A DNA stretch of 27,135 nt from CAYZQE01 sp964480635 (lineage in GTDB: Bacteria; Pseudomonadota; Gammaproteobacteria; GCA-001735895): the NCBI GenBank assembly GCA_964480635.1, contig CAYZQE010000022.1:1-27135 (forward strand), in the 5' to 3' direction. Of this stretch, positions 16,056 to 25,482 are shown one piece after another. Made by a program: the position numbers and the translations under genes. Position 1 is the stretch's first letter. The number at the start of each line of letters is the position of its first letter. The notes beneath the pieces are model-generated. The model ran no database searches, had not been told where the DNA came from, and saw nothing but the letters and a program-made list of their open reading frames with translations.

Positions 16056-17750
16056 ATGAACAGCAACCATATTTTTAAACCGCCCACGGCATGGCGAAGG
16101 CTCGATGTCATTGCAGCGTCTTTGTTAATTAATATTTTGGCTTTAGGGCTTCCGTTTGCCATCTTACAAGTGTATGACCGCATCATTCCTAAACAAGCCT
16201 TAGACACCTTTACTTTTCTTATTGTTGGTCTGGTAGGCGTTATACTTTTAGACACTTTAGTTAAAATTGCACGCTCAAGCATTTTAAGCTGGGAAGGTGC
16301 AAAATTTGACCACAAACAAAGTATGAAAGCTGTTGAGCACATATTGCATGCCGACACCAGTAGCTTTGAAAAAAAACCACACGGCTATTACATTGATAAA
16401 ATTCATGCCCTAGAAAAAATTCAAGATTTTTATTCTGGCCAATCTATTTTATTGATGATGGACTTTCCCTTTGTCATTATTTTTATCATTTTAATTTGGT
16501 TTATTGCAGGCCCATTAGTCATTATCCCTCTTTGTTTATTAGGTTTTTTTGGCATTATTTCAATTGTCACTGGGCAAAAACTACATAAAGCATTAGTTAA
16601 TCGTTCAGATATGGAAGACCGCCGCCAAAATTTTATCATCGAAGTTCTTAGTGGTATCCATACCGTTAAGGCTATGGCGATGGAGCCTTTTATGATTCGT
16701 CGCTATGAACGCTTGCAAGGCCAGTCAGCTGAAAGCATCTTTCAACTCAGTCGTATTAACAGCATTGTGCAAGGCATAGGGGCTACTTTCTCACAGGTTG
16801 CTACCATTTCGTTTGTTGGTATAGGCAGCCTTTTTGTCATCAATGGTGATCTCACCATAGGCGCACTAGCCGCAGGTTCAATGCTTTCTAACCGCGTGTT
16901 GCAACCGGGTTTAAAAGCCATGTCTATTTGGACTCAGTTTCAATCAGTTCGTCTCGCTCATCGCAAAGTAAAAGAACTCTTTGCAATGCCCAGTGAAATC
17001 TCTGGCGAGATTCTAATTGATAATAATTTTCATGGCAGCATAGAGCTTAAAAACTTAAGTTTTCAATATCCAGGCACTGAAAAACCAATTTTAAACAATG
17101 TCTCTTTAAACATTAAAGAAGGCGAAATGATCGGCATTACGGGTAACAATGGCTCTGGAAAATCGACCATTATTAAATTATTAGCGGGTTATATTCACCC
17201 AGACGAAGGTGATATTAGCATTGGGCATCATCCTGTTTCTGACTATAATTTAGAACAAATTCGCACCCAAATTGGGATAGTGCCTCAATATGGCATTTTG
17301 TTTGAAGGCACTATTTTAGAAAACATGACCCTATACCGAGAAGGCGAAGCCATTAAGCAAGCCATCGAACTCTCTAAAATTTTAGGGCTAGAAAAAATTA
17401 TTGCCCAAATGCCCCATGGCTTAGATACGATGGTGGGTGGTTCTGCCGTGGATAGCTTGTCAGAAGGTGTCCGTCAAAAAATCATTATGGTTCGATCGTT
17501 AGTGGGTTACCCTCAAATTATTTTATTTGACGATGCGAATGCAAATTTCGACATTAAAAATGATAACCGATTAATGAATTACATGTCCACATTACGCGGC
17601 CAACGCACCATGGTTATTGTGTCGCACCGCCCTTCTTTTCTTAAATTATGCCACCGTGTATTTTTACTTGACGATTGCCAGTTAGTGCCTGTTGACGATG
17701 TTTACAATATAGCCATTCATAAAAAGAAATTCGTAGAGGCCAAAGCATAA
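16056..17750 (+). CDS. type I secretion ABC exporter subunit A (catalytic Glu to Asp)
   Basis: This 564-residue inner-membrane ABC exporter half has a six-helix transmembrane domain (residues ~15-290) and a nucleotide-binding domain (~325-545), with no N-terminal peptidase-like domain. Walker A GNNGSGKST (K369), the Q-loop (Q411) and the switch His (H524) are intact. The signature is LSEGV (468-472) instead of LSGGQ. Walker B reads IILFDDANANFD: D492 is followed by Asp493 where the catalytic Glu should be. This pattern marks the degenerate-site partner of a heterodimeric exporter. The stop codon overlaps the next start (TAATG), implying translational coupling to subunit B. It probably exports the divergent RTX protein. 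Confidence 0.92.
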   Translation: MNSNHIFKPPTAWRRLDVIAASLLINILALGLPFAILQVYDRIIPKQALDTFTFLIVGLVGVILLDTLVKIARSSILSWEGAKFDHKQSMKAVEHILHADTSSFEKKPHGYYIDKIHALEKIQDFYSGQSILLMMDFPFVIIFIILIWFIAGPLVIIPLCLLGFFGIISIVTGQKLHKALVNRSDMEDRRQNFIIEVLSGIHTVKAMAMEPFMIRRYERLQGQSAESIFQLSRINSIVQGIGATFSQVATISFVGIGSLFVINGDLTIGALAAGSMLSNRVLQPGLKAMSIWTQFQSVRLAHRKVKELFAMPSEISGEILIDNNFHGSIELKNLSFQYPGTEKPILNNVSLNIKEGEMIGITGNNGSGKSTIIKLLAGYIHPDEGDISIGHHPVSDYNLEQIRTQIGIVPQYGILFEGTILENMTLYREGEAIKQAIELSKILGLEKIIAQMPHGLDTMVGGSAVDSLSEGVRQKIIMVRSLVGYPQIILFDDANANFDIKNDNRLMNYMSTLRGQRTMVIVSHRPSFLKLCHRVFLLDDCQLVPVDDVYNIAIHKKKFVEAKA

Positions 17751-19918
17751 TGGAAGCAATCTCAGCAAAATATGATGGCTCTATTTCTGAAAAAATCACT
17801 GAAGCACTGCGCAATGATCAAATTAAAGAATTTAATGCCGCATCGCCTATTGCTGCGTGCCTTTTACCCTTACTAGAAGAACTGGGCTGGCACAACTATG
17901 CGCGCGAGCTATTAGAGGCATTGCCTCATTTTTCACCTGATATAGATATTGGTGCTTTGCGTAATATTTTGGTTAATTTAGGTTACGAAAGTAGCGCTCT
18001 TGAAAGCCGTATTCACACCATAAAAGCGGACTATTTCCCCTGCCTTTTTATTGCCAAAAATAATACCGTTTACCTATTACTCGATAAAGATGACAAGACT
18101 TACCAGTATTTTGACCCTAGCCTTAATAGCAATCAAATTGGTTCACTTAAAAACTTAAAAGGAACTGCTTATGTCTTTACTGATAAAAACAACGCTCACA
18201 GTTCTTCTGAGGCAGCCGCGAGTAGTCAAAGTTGGTTTAATAATTTATTAAACCGCTTTAAGGGCATGATGATTCACCTTTTTGTGATGACTGGGCTTAT
18301 TAATATCATTGCACTCGCTATCCCTTTATCCGTCATGGTTATCTATGACAAGGTTATTGGCAGTAAATCTATAGATACTTTGCCCTATTTAATTGCAGGC
18401 ATTGCCATTATTTTATTTGCCGATCTCATTTTACGAATTTTTCGTGCCAGTATTTTAGGTAATATAGCAGGGCGGCTTGATTATTTAATTGGCGTTGAAA
18501 CTTTTAAACAAATTGTGTCATTGCCCCCTATTTTTACCGAACGCTCTACCATGATGTCACAACTTTCACGGTTAAAACAATTTGATTCGATTCGAGATTT
18601 TTTCACTGGACAAAATGCTGCTTTAGCGCTCGAACTTCCTTTTGTTATTTTATCTTTGATCGTTTTAGCCCTTTTAGGCGGATGGATTGCGGCTATACCA
18701 GTCGTCGTTATTATTATTTACCTATTAATGAGTTTTTTTTGGTTGCCGGAGCTTGCAAAAAAGGTCTTTGTATCTGGCATAGCTAAAACCAATAAAGAAC
18801 GCATGCTGATGCAATCATTAACAGGGCGGCATGAAATTAAATCTATTGGTGGCGAAACCGTTTGGAAAGAGCGCTTTAGAGAATGTTCGGGTGAAGCGGT
18901 TATGGCCACATACAAAACCCATTTAAGCACGGGTATTGTGCATAATATATCTCAAGCATTGATGACTTTGGCTGGCGTAGCCGTTATAGGCATGGGCAGT
19001 TTAGGGGTCATGAACGGTAGTGTCACCATGGGGGCGCTCATTGCAATAATGACCTTAGTTTGGCGAATTTTATCGCCTATTCAAAGCTCGTTTTTAACCT
19101 ATTCTACCTTGCAACAAACTTGGCGTTCAATAAAACAAATTGATCAACTCATGCGCCTCAAAGTCGAGAAACACAGTAATCATGCCAGTCTAATGTTAGA
19201 TAATTTACAAGGTAGCATCGTGTTAGATCGCATTAGTTTTCGATATGGCGCGGAAGAAAACCCTGCCTTATTAGGCGTTAGTTTATCGCTAAAACCTGGG
19301 CAGTCATTGGCTATTTGCGGCGATACGGGTTCTGGCAAATCAACTATTTTAAAAGTTATTTCGGGCATGTATAAACCCCAAGGCGGTAACTTATCCATTG
19401 ATAACTTAGACATTCGCCAATTAAACGCCCTCGATTTACGCCGTGCTATTGCTTATGTCCCTCAAGACACGCATATGTTTCATGGCTCTATTGCACAAAA
19501 CTTACGCCTTAATAATGTTTTAGCGACTGATGATGATTTACGGGTCGCGGCAAAAGAAGCGGGTATTTTGGAAACTATAGAAAACCTACCCGAAGGCTTT
19601 AATTCACGTATAGGCGACAGCAAAACCGAACAATTTCCACCGGGTTTTAAACGCGCCTTATCAATGGCAAGAGCCTTTATTAGCCCTGCAAAAATAGTTT
19701 TATTTGACGAGCCCGGTGCTTCACTAGACGATGAGAGTGACCAAAATTTTATGCGACAAGTTAAAGTGCTACGAAAAAAGAAAACCATCATTATGGTGTC
19801 ACATCGTCCAAGCCATATTCGCTTGATGGATCATGCCATTTATTTAAGCCAAGGCAGCGTTGCCTTTGAAGGGACACCTGACGAAGTGATTAAACTCATC
19901 TTGGAGAATGCTCGATGA
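17750..19918 (+). CDS. type I secretion ABC exporter subunit B (degenerate signature, C39-like domain)
   Basis: This 722-residue inner-membrane exporter subunit has an N-terminal ~145-residue C39-peptidase-like domain without the catalytic Cys motif (it reads SPIAACLLPLLEELGW). Such inactive domains bind RTX substrates. The transmembrane domain spans ~170-450 and the nucleotide-binding domain ~485-705. Walker A GDTGSGKST (K530), Walker B VLFDEP with catalytic E654, and H685 are intact. The signature is FPPGF (629-633) in place of LSGGQ, so this subunit cannot complete a normal site in trans. Its defects complement those of subunit A. Its end overlaps the adaptor gene by four bases (ATGA), so the three genes form one operon. 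Confidence 0.93.
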   Translation: MEAISAKYDGSISEKITEALRNDQIKEFNAASPIAACLLPLLEELGWHNYARELLEALPHFSPDIDIGALRNILVNLGYESSALESRIHTIKADYFPCLFIAKNNTVYLLLDKDDKTYQYFDPSLNSNQIGSLKNLKGTAYVFTDKNNAHSSSEAAASSQSWFNNLLNRFKGMMIHLFVMTGLINIIALAIPLSVMVIYDKVIGSKSIDTLPYLIAGIAIILFADLILRIFRASILGNIAGRLDYLIGVETFKQIVSLPPIFTERSTMMSQLSRLKQFDSIRDFFTGQNAALALELPFVILSLIVLALLGGWIAAIPVVVIIIYLLMSFFWLPELAKKVFVSGIAKTNKERMLMQSLTGRHEIKSIGGETVWKERFRECSGEAVMATYKTHLSTGIVHNISQALMTLAGVAVIGMGSLGVMNGSVTMGALIAIMTLVWRILSPIQSSFLTYSTLQQTWRSIKQIDQLMRLKVEKHSNHASLMLDNLQGSIVLDRISFRYGAEENPALLGVSLSLKPGQSLAICGDTGSGKSTILKVISGMYKPQGGNLSIDNLDIRQLNALDLRRAIAYVPQDTHMFHGSIAQNLRLNNVLATDDDLRVAAKEAGILETIENLPEGFNSRIGDSKTEQFPPGFKRALSMARAFISPAKIVLFDEPGASLDDESDQNFMRQVKVLRKKKTIIMVSHRPSHIRLMDHAIYLSQGSVAFEGTPDEVIKLILENAR

Positions 19919-21279
19919 AAGAAAGCAATACCATATTTAATTCTAATAATAATGCTGGGTTGCCAAGGGCGCGCGCACGCTATTTAACTCAAGCATTGGC
20001 ACTTGAAGAAGAAAGCCCATCCAGCATTATTAGAGCATCCATATTTTTAAGTATTATTTTATTTGTGTCTCTTGTTTACTGGGCCTCTATCACTAAAGTT
20101 GATGAAGTTTCTGTTGCACCGGGTGAAATTTTACCTGCTGGATTAATTCATAATATTCAGCACTTAGAAGGCGGCATTATCGAATCCATTCTTGTTCGGG
20201 ACGGTGACGTGGTTAATAAAGGTGATTTATTAATGAGCTTATCACCACAAAGCACTCAATCTGACTTACTAAAGGTGCAATCTCGACAGTTTTACATTGA
20301 GCTTCAAATTGAGCGTCTTAATTCGGTTATTGAAAAAAGGTTACCTGTTTTTGTTCAAATTTTAAATTCTGATCTCGCTAAAGAGCGACTCATTAATCAA
20401 CAAAAAGCTCTCTATGACTCAGAAATAGTTGCTCATGAAAATGAGATCAAAACCATTAATCAACAAATCGTCTCTAAAGAAGGTGAATTAGTCCGAAATA
20501 CCAACCAAATTAAATCCATCAACAATGAAATTACATTGCTCAACGAACAAGTTAATATTCGTAAAAAATTAAGCCAACAAGGCTTATTAGCCAGAACAGA
20601 GTTGTTAACCACTCAATCTAGTCTACTCGAATCCATTAGAACATTAAGAAATTTAGAAGATAGCTCTGCATCGGCAACTTCAGCCATTAAAGAAAAACGT
20701 CAATTAAGAGCAGAAATTATTGCTCGCTTTATTCGTGATAAAAAAATGGCCTCGGGCGACTTATTAAACCAACTCGCCGAAGTTAAACTTGACATTGCAA
20801 AACTACAAAACCGCGTACAACGTTTAACCATTAATTCACCCATTCATGGCATTATTCAAGCATTAGCGTTTTCAAACATCAATGAAGTTGTGCCATCAAG
20901 CCAAGTTATTATGCGGATTATCCCAATTGATGATGAACTGGTTGTTGAAGCGAGATTGTCGACTAATGATATTGGTTATATTCAAGTTGGGCAAAAAGCT
21001 GAAGTTAAAATAGATAGTTTTGATGCGTCACGATTTGGCAGCGCGGAAGGCATCATTGAAATCATATCGGCCACGACCTATTTGGATGAGCAGCAAGCGC
21101 CTTATTACAAAGCGAAAATTAAAATTAAACGCACTTATCTTGGTGACGACCCTACAACCCATATTTTAATCCCAGGCATGACCGTACAAGCCAACATTAA
21201 AATTGGCGTTAAAACCTTATTAGATTACTTACTAAAACCGATTTCAAGAGGTTTTGATAATGCTTTCCATGAAGTGTAG
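19915..21279 (+). CDS. HlyD family periplasmic adaptor of type I secretion
   Basis: This 454-residue membrane fusion protein links the ABC pair to an outer-membrane TolC-type channel. One transmembrane helix (residues ~40-58) is followed by a split lipoyl/barrel-sandwich domain (GEILPAGLIHNIQHLEGGII and RLTINSPIHGIIQ) on either side of a long coiled-coil hairpin (~115-300). The beta-barrel end has the family ending ILIPGMTVQANIKIGVKTLL. The length is typical. It is the last gene of the operon and converges on moaC 48 bp further on. No TolC gene is in the window, so a genome-wide TolC is presumably used. Confidence 0.93.
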   Translation: MKESNTIFNSNNNAGLPRARARYLTQALALEEESPSSIIRASIFLSIILFVSLVYWASITKVDEVSVAPGEILPAGLIHNIQHLEGGIIESILVRDGDVVNKGDLLMSLSPQSTQSDLLKVQSRQFYIELQIERLNSVIEKRLPVFVQILNSDLAKERLINQQKALYDSEIVAHENEIKTINQQIVSKEGELVRNTNQIKSINNEITLLNEQVNIRKKLSQQGLLARTELLTTQSSLLESIRTLRNLEDSSASATSAIKEKRQLRAEIIARFIRDKKMASGDLLNQLAEVKLDIAKLQNRVQRLTINSPIHGIIQALAFSNINEVVPSSQVIMRIIPIDDELVVEARLSTNDIGYIQVGQKAEVKIDSFDASRFGSAEGIIEIISATTYLDEQQAPYYKAKIKIKRTYLGDDPTTHILIPGMTVQANIKIGVKTLLDYLLKPISRGFDNAFHEV

Positions 21280-21327
21280 CTAAAGGGCTCGGTTTAATGA
21301 TTAGATATTCGTATGGTATGAATGAAG

Positions 21328-21807
21328 CTAATTTTTTGCACGCCAGTGACCACTGCGTCCACCCAGTTTTTCTAACAATCTGATATCACTAATTATCATT
21401 CCTTTATCCACTGCTTTGCACATGTCATAAATGGTTAAGGCAGCTATTGATGCCGCCGTTAACGCTTCCATTTCTACGCCTGTTCTGTCTTTTAATTTAC
21501 AACGCGTTGTAATTCGCACACAGCTGTTTTGTTCGTCGGCTTCACAATCAACCTTTATCGACGTTAGCATGAGAGGATGGCAAAGGGGGATTAAATTAGA
21601 ACATTGTTTTGCGGCTTGTATGCCGGCAACCCTAGCGACTGCCAACACATCACCTTTTTTATGACTGCCCCCAACGATCATTTTTAATGTTTCTGGCTGC
21701 ATTGTAATGATAGCTTGAGCAATGGCGACACGTTCTGTTTTATCTTTATCAGAGACATCAACCATGTGTGCCTCACCTTTTTCATTTAAATGTGTTAGTT
21801 GGTTCAT
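21328..21807 (-). CDS. moaC: cyclic pyranopterin monophosphate synthase MoaC
   Basis: MoaC converts the product of MoaA (3',8-cyclo-dihydro-GTP) to cyclic pyranopterin monophosphate in molybdenum cofactor synthesis. The 159-residue protein has LTHLNEKGEAHMVDVSDKD, the active-site residues K51, H77 (LIPLCHPL) and K131 (YDMCKAVDKGM), and KDRTGVEMEALTA. It is full length for the family. It lies on the opposite strand from the other five moa/moe genes, separated from them by msrA, so it has its own promoter. No strong ribosome-binding site is visible upstream. Confidence 0.96.
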   Translation of the reverse strand: MNQLTHLNEKGEAHMVDVSDKDKTERVAIAQAIITMQPETLKMIVGGSHKKGDVLAVARVAGIQAAKQCSNLIPLCHPLMLTSIKVDCEADEQNSCVRITTRCKLKDRTGVEMEALTAASIAALTIYDMCKAVDKGMIISDIRLLEKLGGRSGHWRAKN

Positions 21808-21944
21808 TCTGCTTTTACAATTAATTTAAAACACAGTGTAACAAAATTATGCAGGGCTTAAACAAGCGAAAGTGCTTTTAAAAACTGCCTTCCTTGGCGT
21901 TTTTAGTTTTAATGCCTATGCCTGAAAATCATGTTTCGTTTTTA

Positions 21945-22535
21945 TTATTTTACAGTGGCTAAATCACCCCAAACTTGCTTTAAGCGTTTGTCGCGACCAC
22001 AGCTCCAACGATAAAAATTGTATCGTGCTGCGTTGGTTTTGTAATAATTTTGGTGGTAAGCCTCATCACCTTTAATGGGATAAAACGTTGTTTTATCTAA
22101 AATAGGCATGACCACTCTTTGACCCGAAAATTTAGCAATCACTTTTTCTTTTGACGCTTCTGCTAGTTTTCGTTCTTGCGCATTAGCAGGAAAAATAGCA
22201 CTTAAATATTCAAAGCCTTTATCGCAAAATTGTCCTCTATCATCAAACGGGTCAATATTCACCCAAAAATGATCTAATAGGTTTTGATAGCTGACTACTT
22301 TGGGGTCATATTCAATTTCGACCGCTTCATAATGCCCTTTATGATTACCCTTATAGGTTGGATTTTTAAGCTCGCCTCCAGTAAAACCTGACACCACTTC
22401 GGATACCCCATCTAGTTTTTCAAAATCTGCTTCCATACACCAAAAGCAACCTCCTGCAAATGTCGCGATGTCTGCCATCGCAGACGAACCTGTCATCATC
22501 AGTAAAAATGCGCCTGCTAGTTTAATTTTTTTCAT
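21945..22535 (-). CDS. msrA: periplasmic peptide-methionine (S)-S-oxide reductase MsrA
   Basis: MsrA reduces the S form of methionine sulfoxide in proteins. The 196-residue protein contains the catalytic motif GGCFWC (C30), the family blocks GVSEVVSGFTGG and YKGNHKGHYEAVEIEYDP, and a late Cys in WSCGRDK (C179) that could act as resolving residue. Residues 1-21 (MKKIKLAGAFLLMMTGSSAMA) form a clear signal peptide, so this version acts in the periplasm. A good AGAGGAT ribosome-binding site lies 6-12 bases upstream. It separates moaC from moaA and is transcribed away from moaA. Confidence 0.94.
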   Translation of the reverse strand: MKKIKLAGAFLLMMTGSSAMADIATFAGGCFWCMEADFEKLDGVSEVVSGFTGGELKNPTYKGNHKGHYEAVEIEYDPKVVSYQNLLDHFWVNIDPFDDRGQFCDKGFEYLSAIFPANAQERKLAEASKEKVIAKFSGQRVVMPILDKTTFYPIKGDEAYHQNYYKTNAARYNFYRWSCGRDKRLKQVWGDLATVK

Positions 22536-22687
22536 CGTTTATCCTCTACTAATTTGTAACCACTAAGAGTTATTATAGCCATAATAGTTCCTTATGGTTA
22601 ATGTCGATACTTATCCTTACGCACATTATGATAAAAAATATAAATTGAGTGATATAGTAGTCAATACTTACTTTAGGTTTTTCATTC

Positions 22688-23692
22688 ATGTCATTATTAA
22701 CACCGCATAATAATCAACTCATTGACCCCTTTGGTCGACGAATTGATTATGTGCGCTTGTCGTTAACTGACAAATGTAATTTTCGTTGTTTTTACTGCAT
22801 TCCCGAAGGCTTTAACGACTTTGAAGCACCTGAGCATTGGTTAAATTTTACTGAAATTGAACAAATCATTCGTGTTTTTGCCAATCTTGGTGTCAGCAGG
22901 GTCCGTTTAACAGGCGGTGAGCCATTGGTGCGTAAAAACATAGCGCAACTAGCCACTCGTTTATCTCAATTAAATGGCTTAACTGACTTATCACTCAGCA
23001 CCAATGCGTCACTCCTTAATAAGCAAGCTAAAGCTTTAAGCACTGCGGGCATTAACCGCATTAACGTTAGTTTAGATAGCCTAAACCCCAAACGATTTAA
23101 AGACATAACAGGGGCCGAATTACAGCCTGTTTTAGAGGGCTTAATGGCGGCTAAAGACGCTAACTTAGGCCCTATTAAAATTAACATGGTCGCGATGAAA
23201 GGCATTAACGATGATGAGTTTCTCGACATGATTGCGTTTTGCCAACAACATCAATTTACCTTGCGCCTTATTGAAACCATGCCCATGGGCGAGGCAGGCC
23301 AAGCAGCTACTGACCATTTTTTTGACTTACAAAAGGTTAAAAAAGAGATTCAAAAGTCGATTAACTTAATCCCCAACACCATGCCCAATGGTGGTGGCCC
23401 TGCGCGTTATTATCGCCTTGCTAATAGCGATGCCAGCATTGGCTTTATCACACCTTTATCTCAACACTTTTGTGAAAGCTGCAACCGTGTTCGTTTATCC
23501 GTCGATGGCACATTATATTTATGCTTAGGACAAAATGACAAGGTAGAATTACGACCTTTGGTACGCGCAGGCATTAGCGATGAAGCATTAACCGAAGTGA
23601 TTAAAAATGCGATTGCAAAGAAACCTGAAAAACACGATTTTAACGAAAAGAAACAACACGTTGTGCGACTAATGAGCATGACCGGTGGATAA
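22688..23692 (+). CDS. moaA: GTP 3',8-cyclase MoaA
   Basis: This radical SAM enzyme performs the first step of molybdenum cofactor synthesis on GTP. The 334-residue protein has the N-terminal [4Fe-4S] motif CNFRCFYC (C30, C34, C37), RVRLTGGEPLVRK, and a second cluster near the C terminus (C262, C265, C279 in FCESCNRVRLSVDGTLYLCL). It ends in Gly-Gly, the dipeptide needed by MoaA enzymes. It heads the plus-strand run moaA-moaB-moeA-moaD-moaE. The 152-bp upstream region shows no Moco riboswitch that I can recognise. Confidence 0.97.
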   Translation: MSLLTPHNNQLIDPFGRRIDYVRLSLTDKCNFRCFYCIPEGFNDFEAPEHWLNFTEIEQIIRVFANLGVSRVRLTGGEPLVRKNIAQLATRLSQLNGLTDLSLSTNASLLNKQAKALSTAGINRINVSLDSLNPKRFKDITGAELQPVLEGLMAAKDANLGPIKINMVAMKGINDDEFLDMIAFCQQHQFTLRLIETMPMGEAGQAATDHFFDLQKVKKEIQKSINLIPNTMPNGGGPARYYRLANSDASIGFITPLSQHFCESCNRVRLSVDGTLYLCLGQNDKVELRPLVRAGISDEALTEVIKNAIAKKPEKHDFNEKKQHVVRLMSMTGG

Positions 23693-23699
23693 AAACAAA

Positions 23700-24227
23700 A
23701 TGAGCACACAAGAACTAAAACCTTTTCAAGCCCTTAATATTGCTGTTATGACGGTCTCGGATAGACGTACCGAAGCGGATGATACATCCGGTGATTTATT
23801 AGTCAGTCGCATTGCTGATGCGGGCCACAACTTAGCTGAAAAAGTCATTGTTAAAGATAGCAAGTATAAAATTAGGGAAATCATATCGCGTTGGATTGCT
23901 GATTCTCATGTTCATGCTATTGTGACCACGGGCGGTACAGGCTTAACAGGTCGTGATATTACGCCAGAGGCGATAGAGCCTTTGTTCGATAAAAAAATTG
24001 ATGGTTTTGGTGAGTTATTTCGCCAACTCTCCTATCAATTTATTAATACCTCAACCATTCAATCACGCGCTACGGGCGGTATTGCTAATGCCACGGCCAT
24101 TTTTTGTTTACCTGGATCGACGGGTGCATGCAAAGATGGTTGGGATGGTATTATTAAATTTCAACTCGATATTAATCATCAGCCCTGCAACTTAGTGGAG
24201 CTAATGCCTCGCTTTAATGAGCAATAA
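23700..24227 (+). CDS. moaB: molybdenum cofactor biosynthesis protein MoaB (MPT adenylyltransferase type)
   Basis: This 175-residue protein of the MoaB/MogA fold adenylates molybdopterin to prime it for metal insertion. Motifs are TTGGTGLTGRDITPEA, GFGELFRQLSY and FCLPGSTGAC. I chose the ATG at 23700, with GGTGGA ten bases upstream at the end of moaA. A GTG at 23685 would add five residues and overlap moaA. moeA starts two bases after its stop, so the two are coupled. No separate mogA is seen, so this gene probably fills that role. Confidence 0.93.
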   Translation: MSTQELKPFQALNIAVMTVSDRRTEADDTSGDLLVSRIADAGHNLAEKVIVKDSKYKIREIISRWIADSHVHAIVTTGGTGLTGRDITPEAIEPLFDKKIDGFGELFRQLSYQFINTSTIQSRATGGIANATAIFCLPGSTGACKDGWDGIIKFQLDINHQPCNLVELMPRFNEQ

Positions 24228-24229
24228 TA

Positions 24230-25468
24230 ATGAGTAGCTGCGATATTCCTAACGTTGAGTTAATGCCCTATCAAGAAGCACTTAAGCAATTGTTAGCTCA
24301 AGTTAATCAACAAACTAACACTGAAAAACCTGGTGTAGATACGGCTTTCAACCGCATTTTAGCCGAAGACATTACCTCAACCATTAATGTGCCGCCTGCT
24401 ACCAATAGCGCAATGGATGGCTATGTTTTTAATAACAAAGACCTCAACCCAAAGGGTGACACTCGGCTACCCATTAGCCAACGCATTTGCGCTGGCGAAA
24501 TGGGCTCACCTTTATTGGCTGGCACTTGTGCACGTATTTTTACGGGTGCGCCTATTCCTGATAATAGCGATACTGTCATTATGCAAGAGTGGGTAAGCAT
24601 TGAAAATGATCACATTATTTTTAATCGCCAGCTTGCCGCAGGTACTAATTGTCGACGTGCTGGTGAAGACATTGAACAAGGCCAAGTCATCTTAACCAAA
24701 GGCACAAAAATTAGAGCGCAAGAACTGGGCTTAATCGCATCCATTGGTCTAAAAACCGTGACTGTTTTTGCAAAAACCACCGTCGGTTTATTTTTAACAG
24801 GCGATGAATTAGTCGAACCTGGGCAAGCTTTAAAAGCAGGCCAAATTTACGATTCAAATAGCTATACCCTACAAGGCCTATTGCACAGTATGGACTGCAA
24901 TATTATCCACCTTGGTATTATTGGGGACACCTTAGAAGCCACTAAACAAGCCTTAAACACCGCGGCGGATAAAGCAGACATTGTCATTACCACGGGTGGC
25001 GTTTCAGTTGGTGAAGAAGACCATGTGCGTATTGCTTTAGAGGCCATCGGCAACACGACGCTATGGCGTTTAAACATAAAACCGGGCAAGCCTTTAGTGT
25101 ATGGCACCATTAATAACACGGCCTTTATCGGTTTACCTGGCAACCCTGTATCGGCCTTTGTGACCTTTTGCCTGTTTGTTTGCCCACATTTAAAAAAGAT
25201 GCAAAACAAACACCAGTTTTTGCCCACATCATTTCAAGTGAAGGCTGCTTTTAATTGGCCAAAACCAGACAAACGGCGTGAGTTCTTACGCGCTCGTTTA
25301 AGTCAAAATGAGCACGGCATGGCACAAGTTGGCATCTACAAACATCAAGGCTCTGGGGTTTTAATGTCAACATCTTGGGCTACGGGCGTTATCGAGGTGC
25401 CTGAAAATACCGCTATCCAACAAGGTGACATGGTGAATTACATCCCTTACGCTGAGTTTTTGTCTTAA
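24230..25468 (+). CDS. moeA: molybdopterin molybdenumtransferase MoeA
   Basis: MoeA inserts molybdate into adenylated molybdopterin, giving active Moco. The 412-residue protein has the family blocks NSAMDGYVFN, ARIFTGAPIPDNSDTVIMQE, CRRAGEDIEQG, GDELVEPGQALKAGQIYDSN, ITTGGVSVGEEDHV, IKPGKPLVYG and GLPGNPVSAFV in the right order, then domain IV. It is the normal length. It is transcribed with moaB upstream (two-base gap) and moaD downstream (14-base gap, AAGGA ribosome-binding site). Confidence 0.96.
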   Translation: MSSCDIPNVELMPYQEALKQLLAQVNQQTNTEKPGVDTAFNRILAEDITSTINVPPATNSAMDGYVFNNKDLNPKGDTRLPISQRICAGEMGSPLLAGTCARIFTGAPIPDNSDTVIMQEWVSIENDHIIFNRQLAAGTNCRRAGEDIEQGQVILTKGTKIRAQELGLIASIGLKTVTVFAKTTVGLFLTGDELVEPGQALKAGQIYDSNSYTLQGLLHSMDCNIIHLGIIGDTLEATKQALNTAADKADIVITTGGVSVGEEDHVRIALEAIGNTTLWRLNIKPGKPLVYGTINNTAFIGLPGNPVSAFVTFCLFVCPHLKKMQNKHQFLPTSFQVKAAFNWPKPDKRREFLRARLSQNEHGMAQVGIYKHQGSGVLMSTSWATGVIEVPENTAIQQGDMVNYIPYAEFLS

Positions 25469-25482
25469 GGAACCTTTGATAA

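Noticed and set aside
22536..22687. Moco riboswitch upstream of moaA
   Set aside because: The 152-bp AT-rich leader shows no recognisable multi-stem conserved core.
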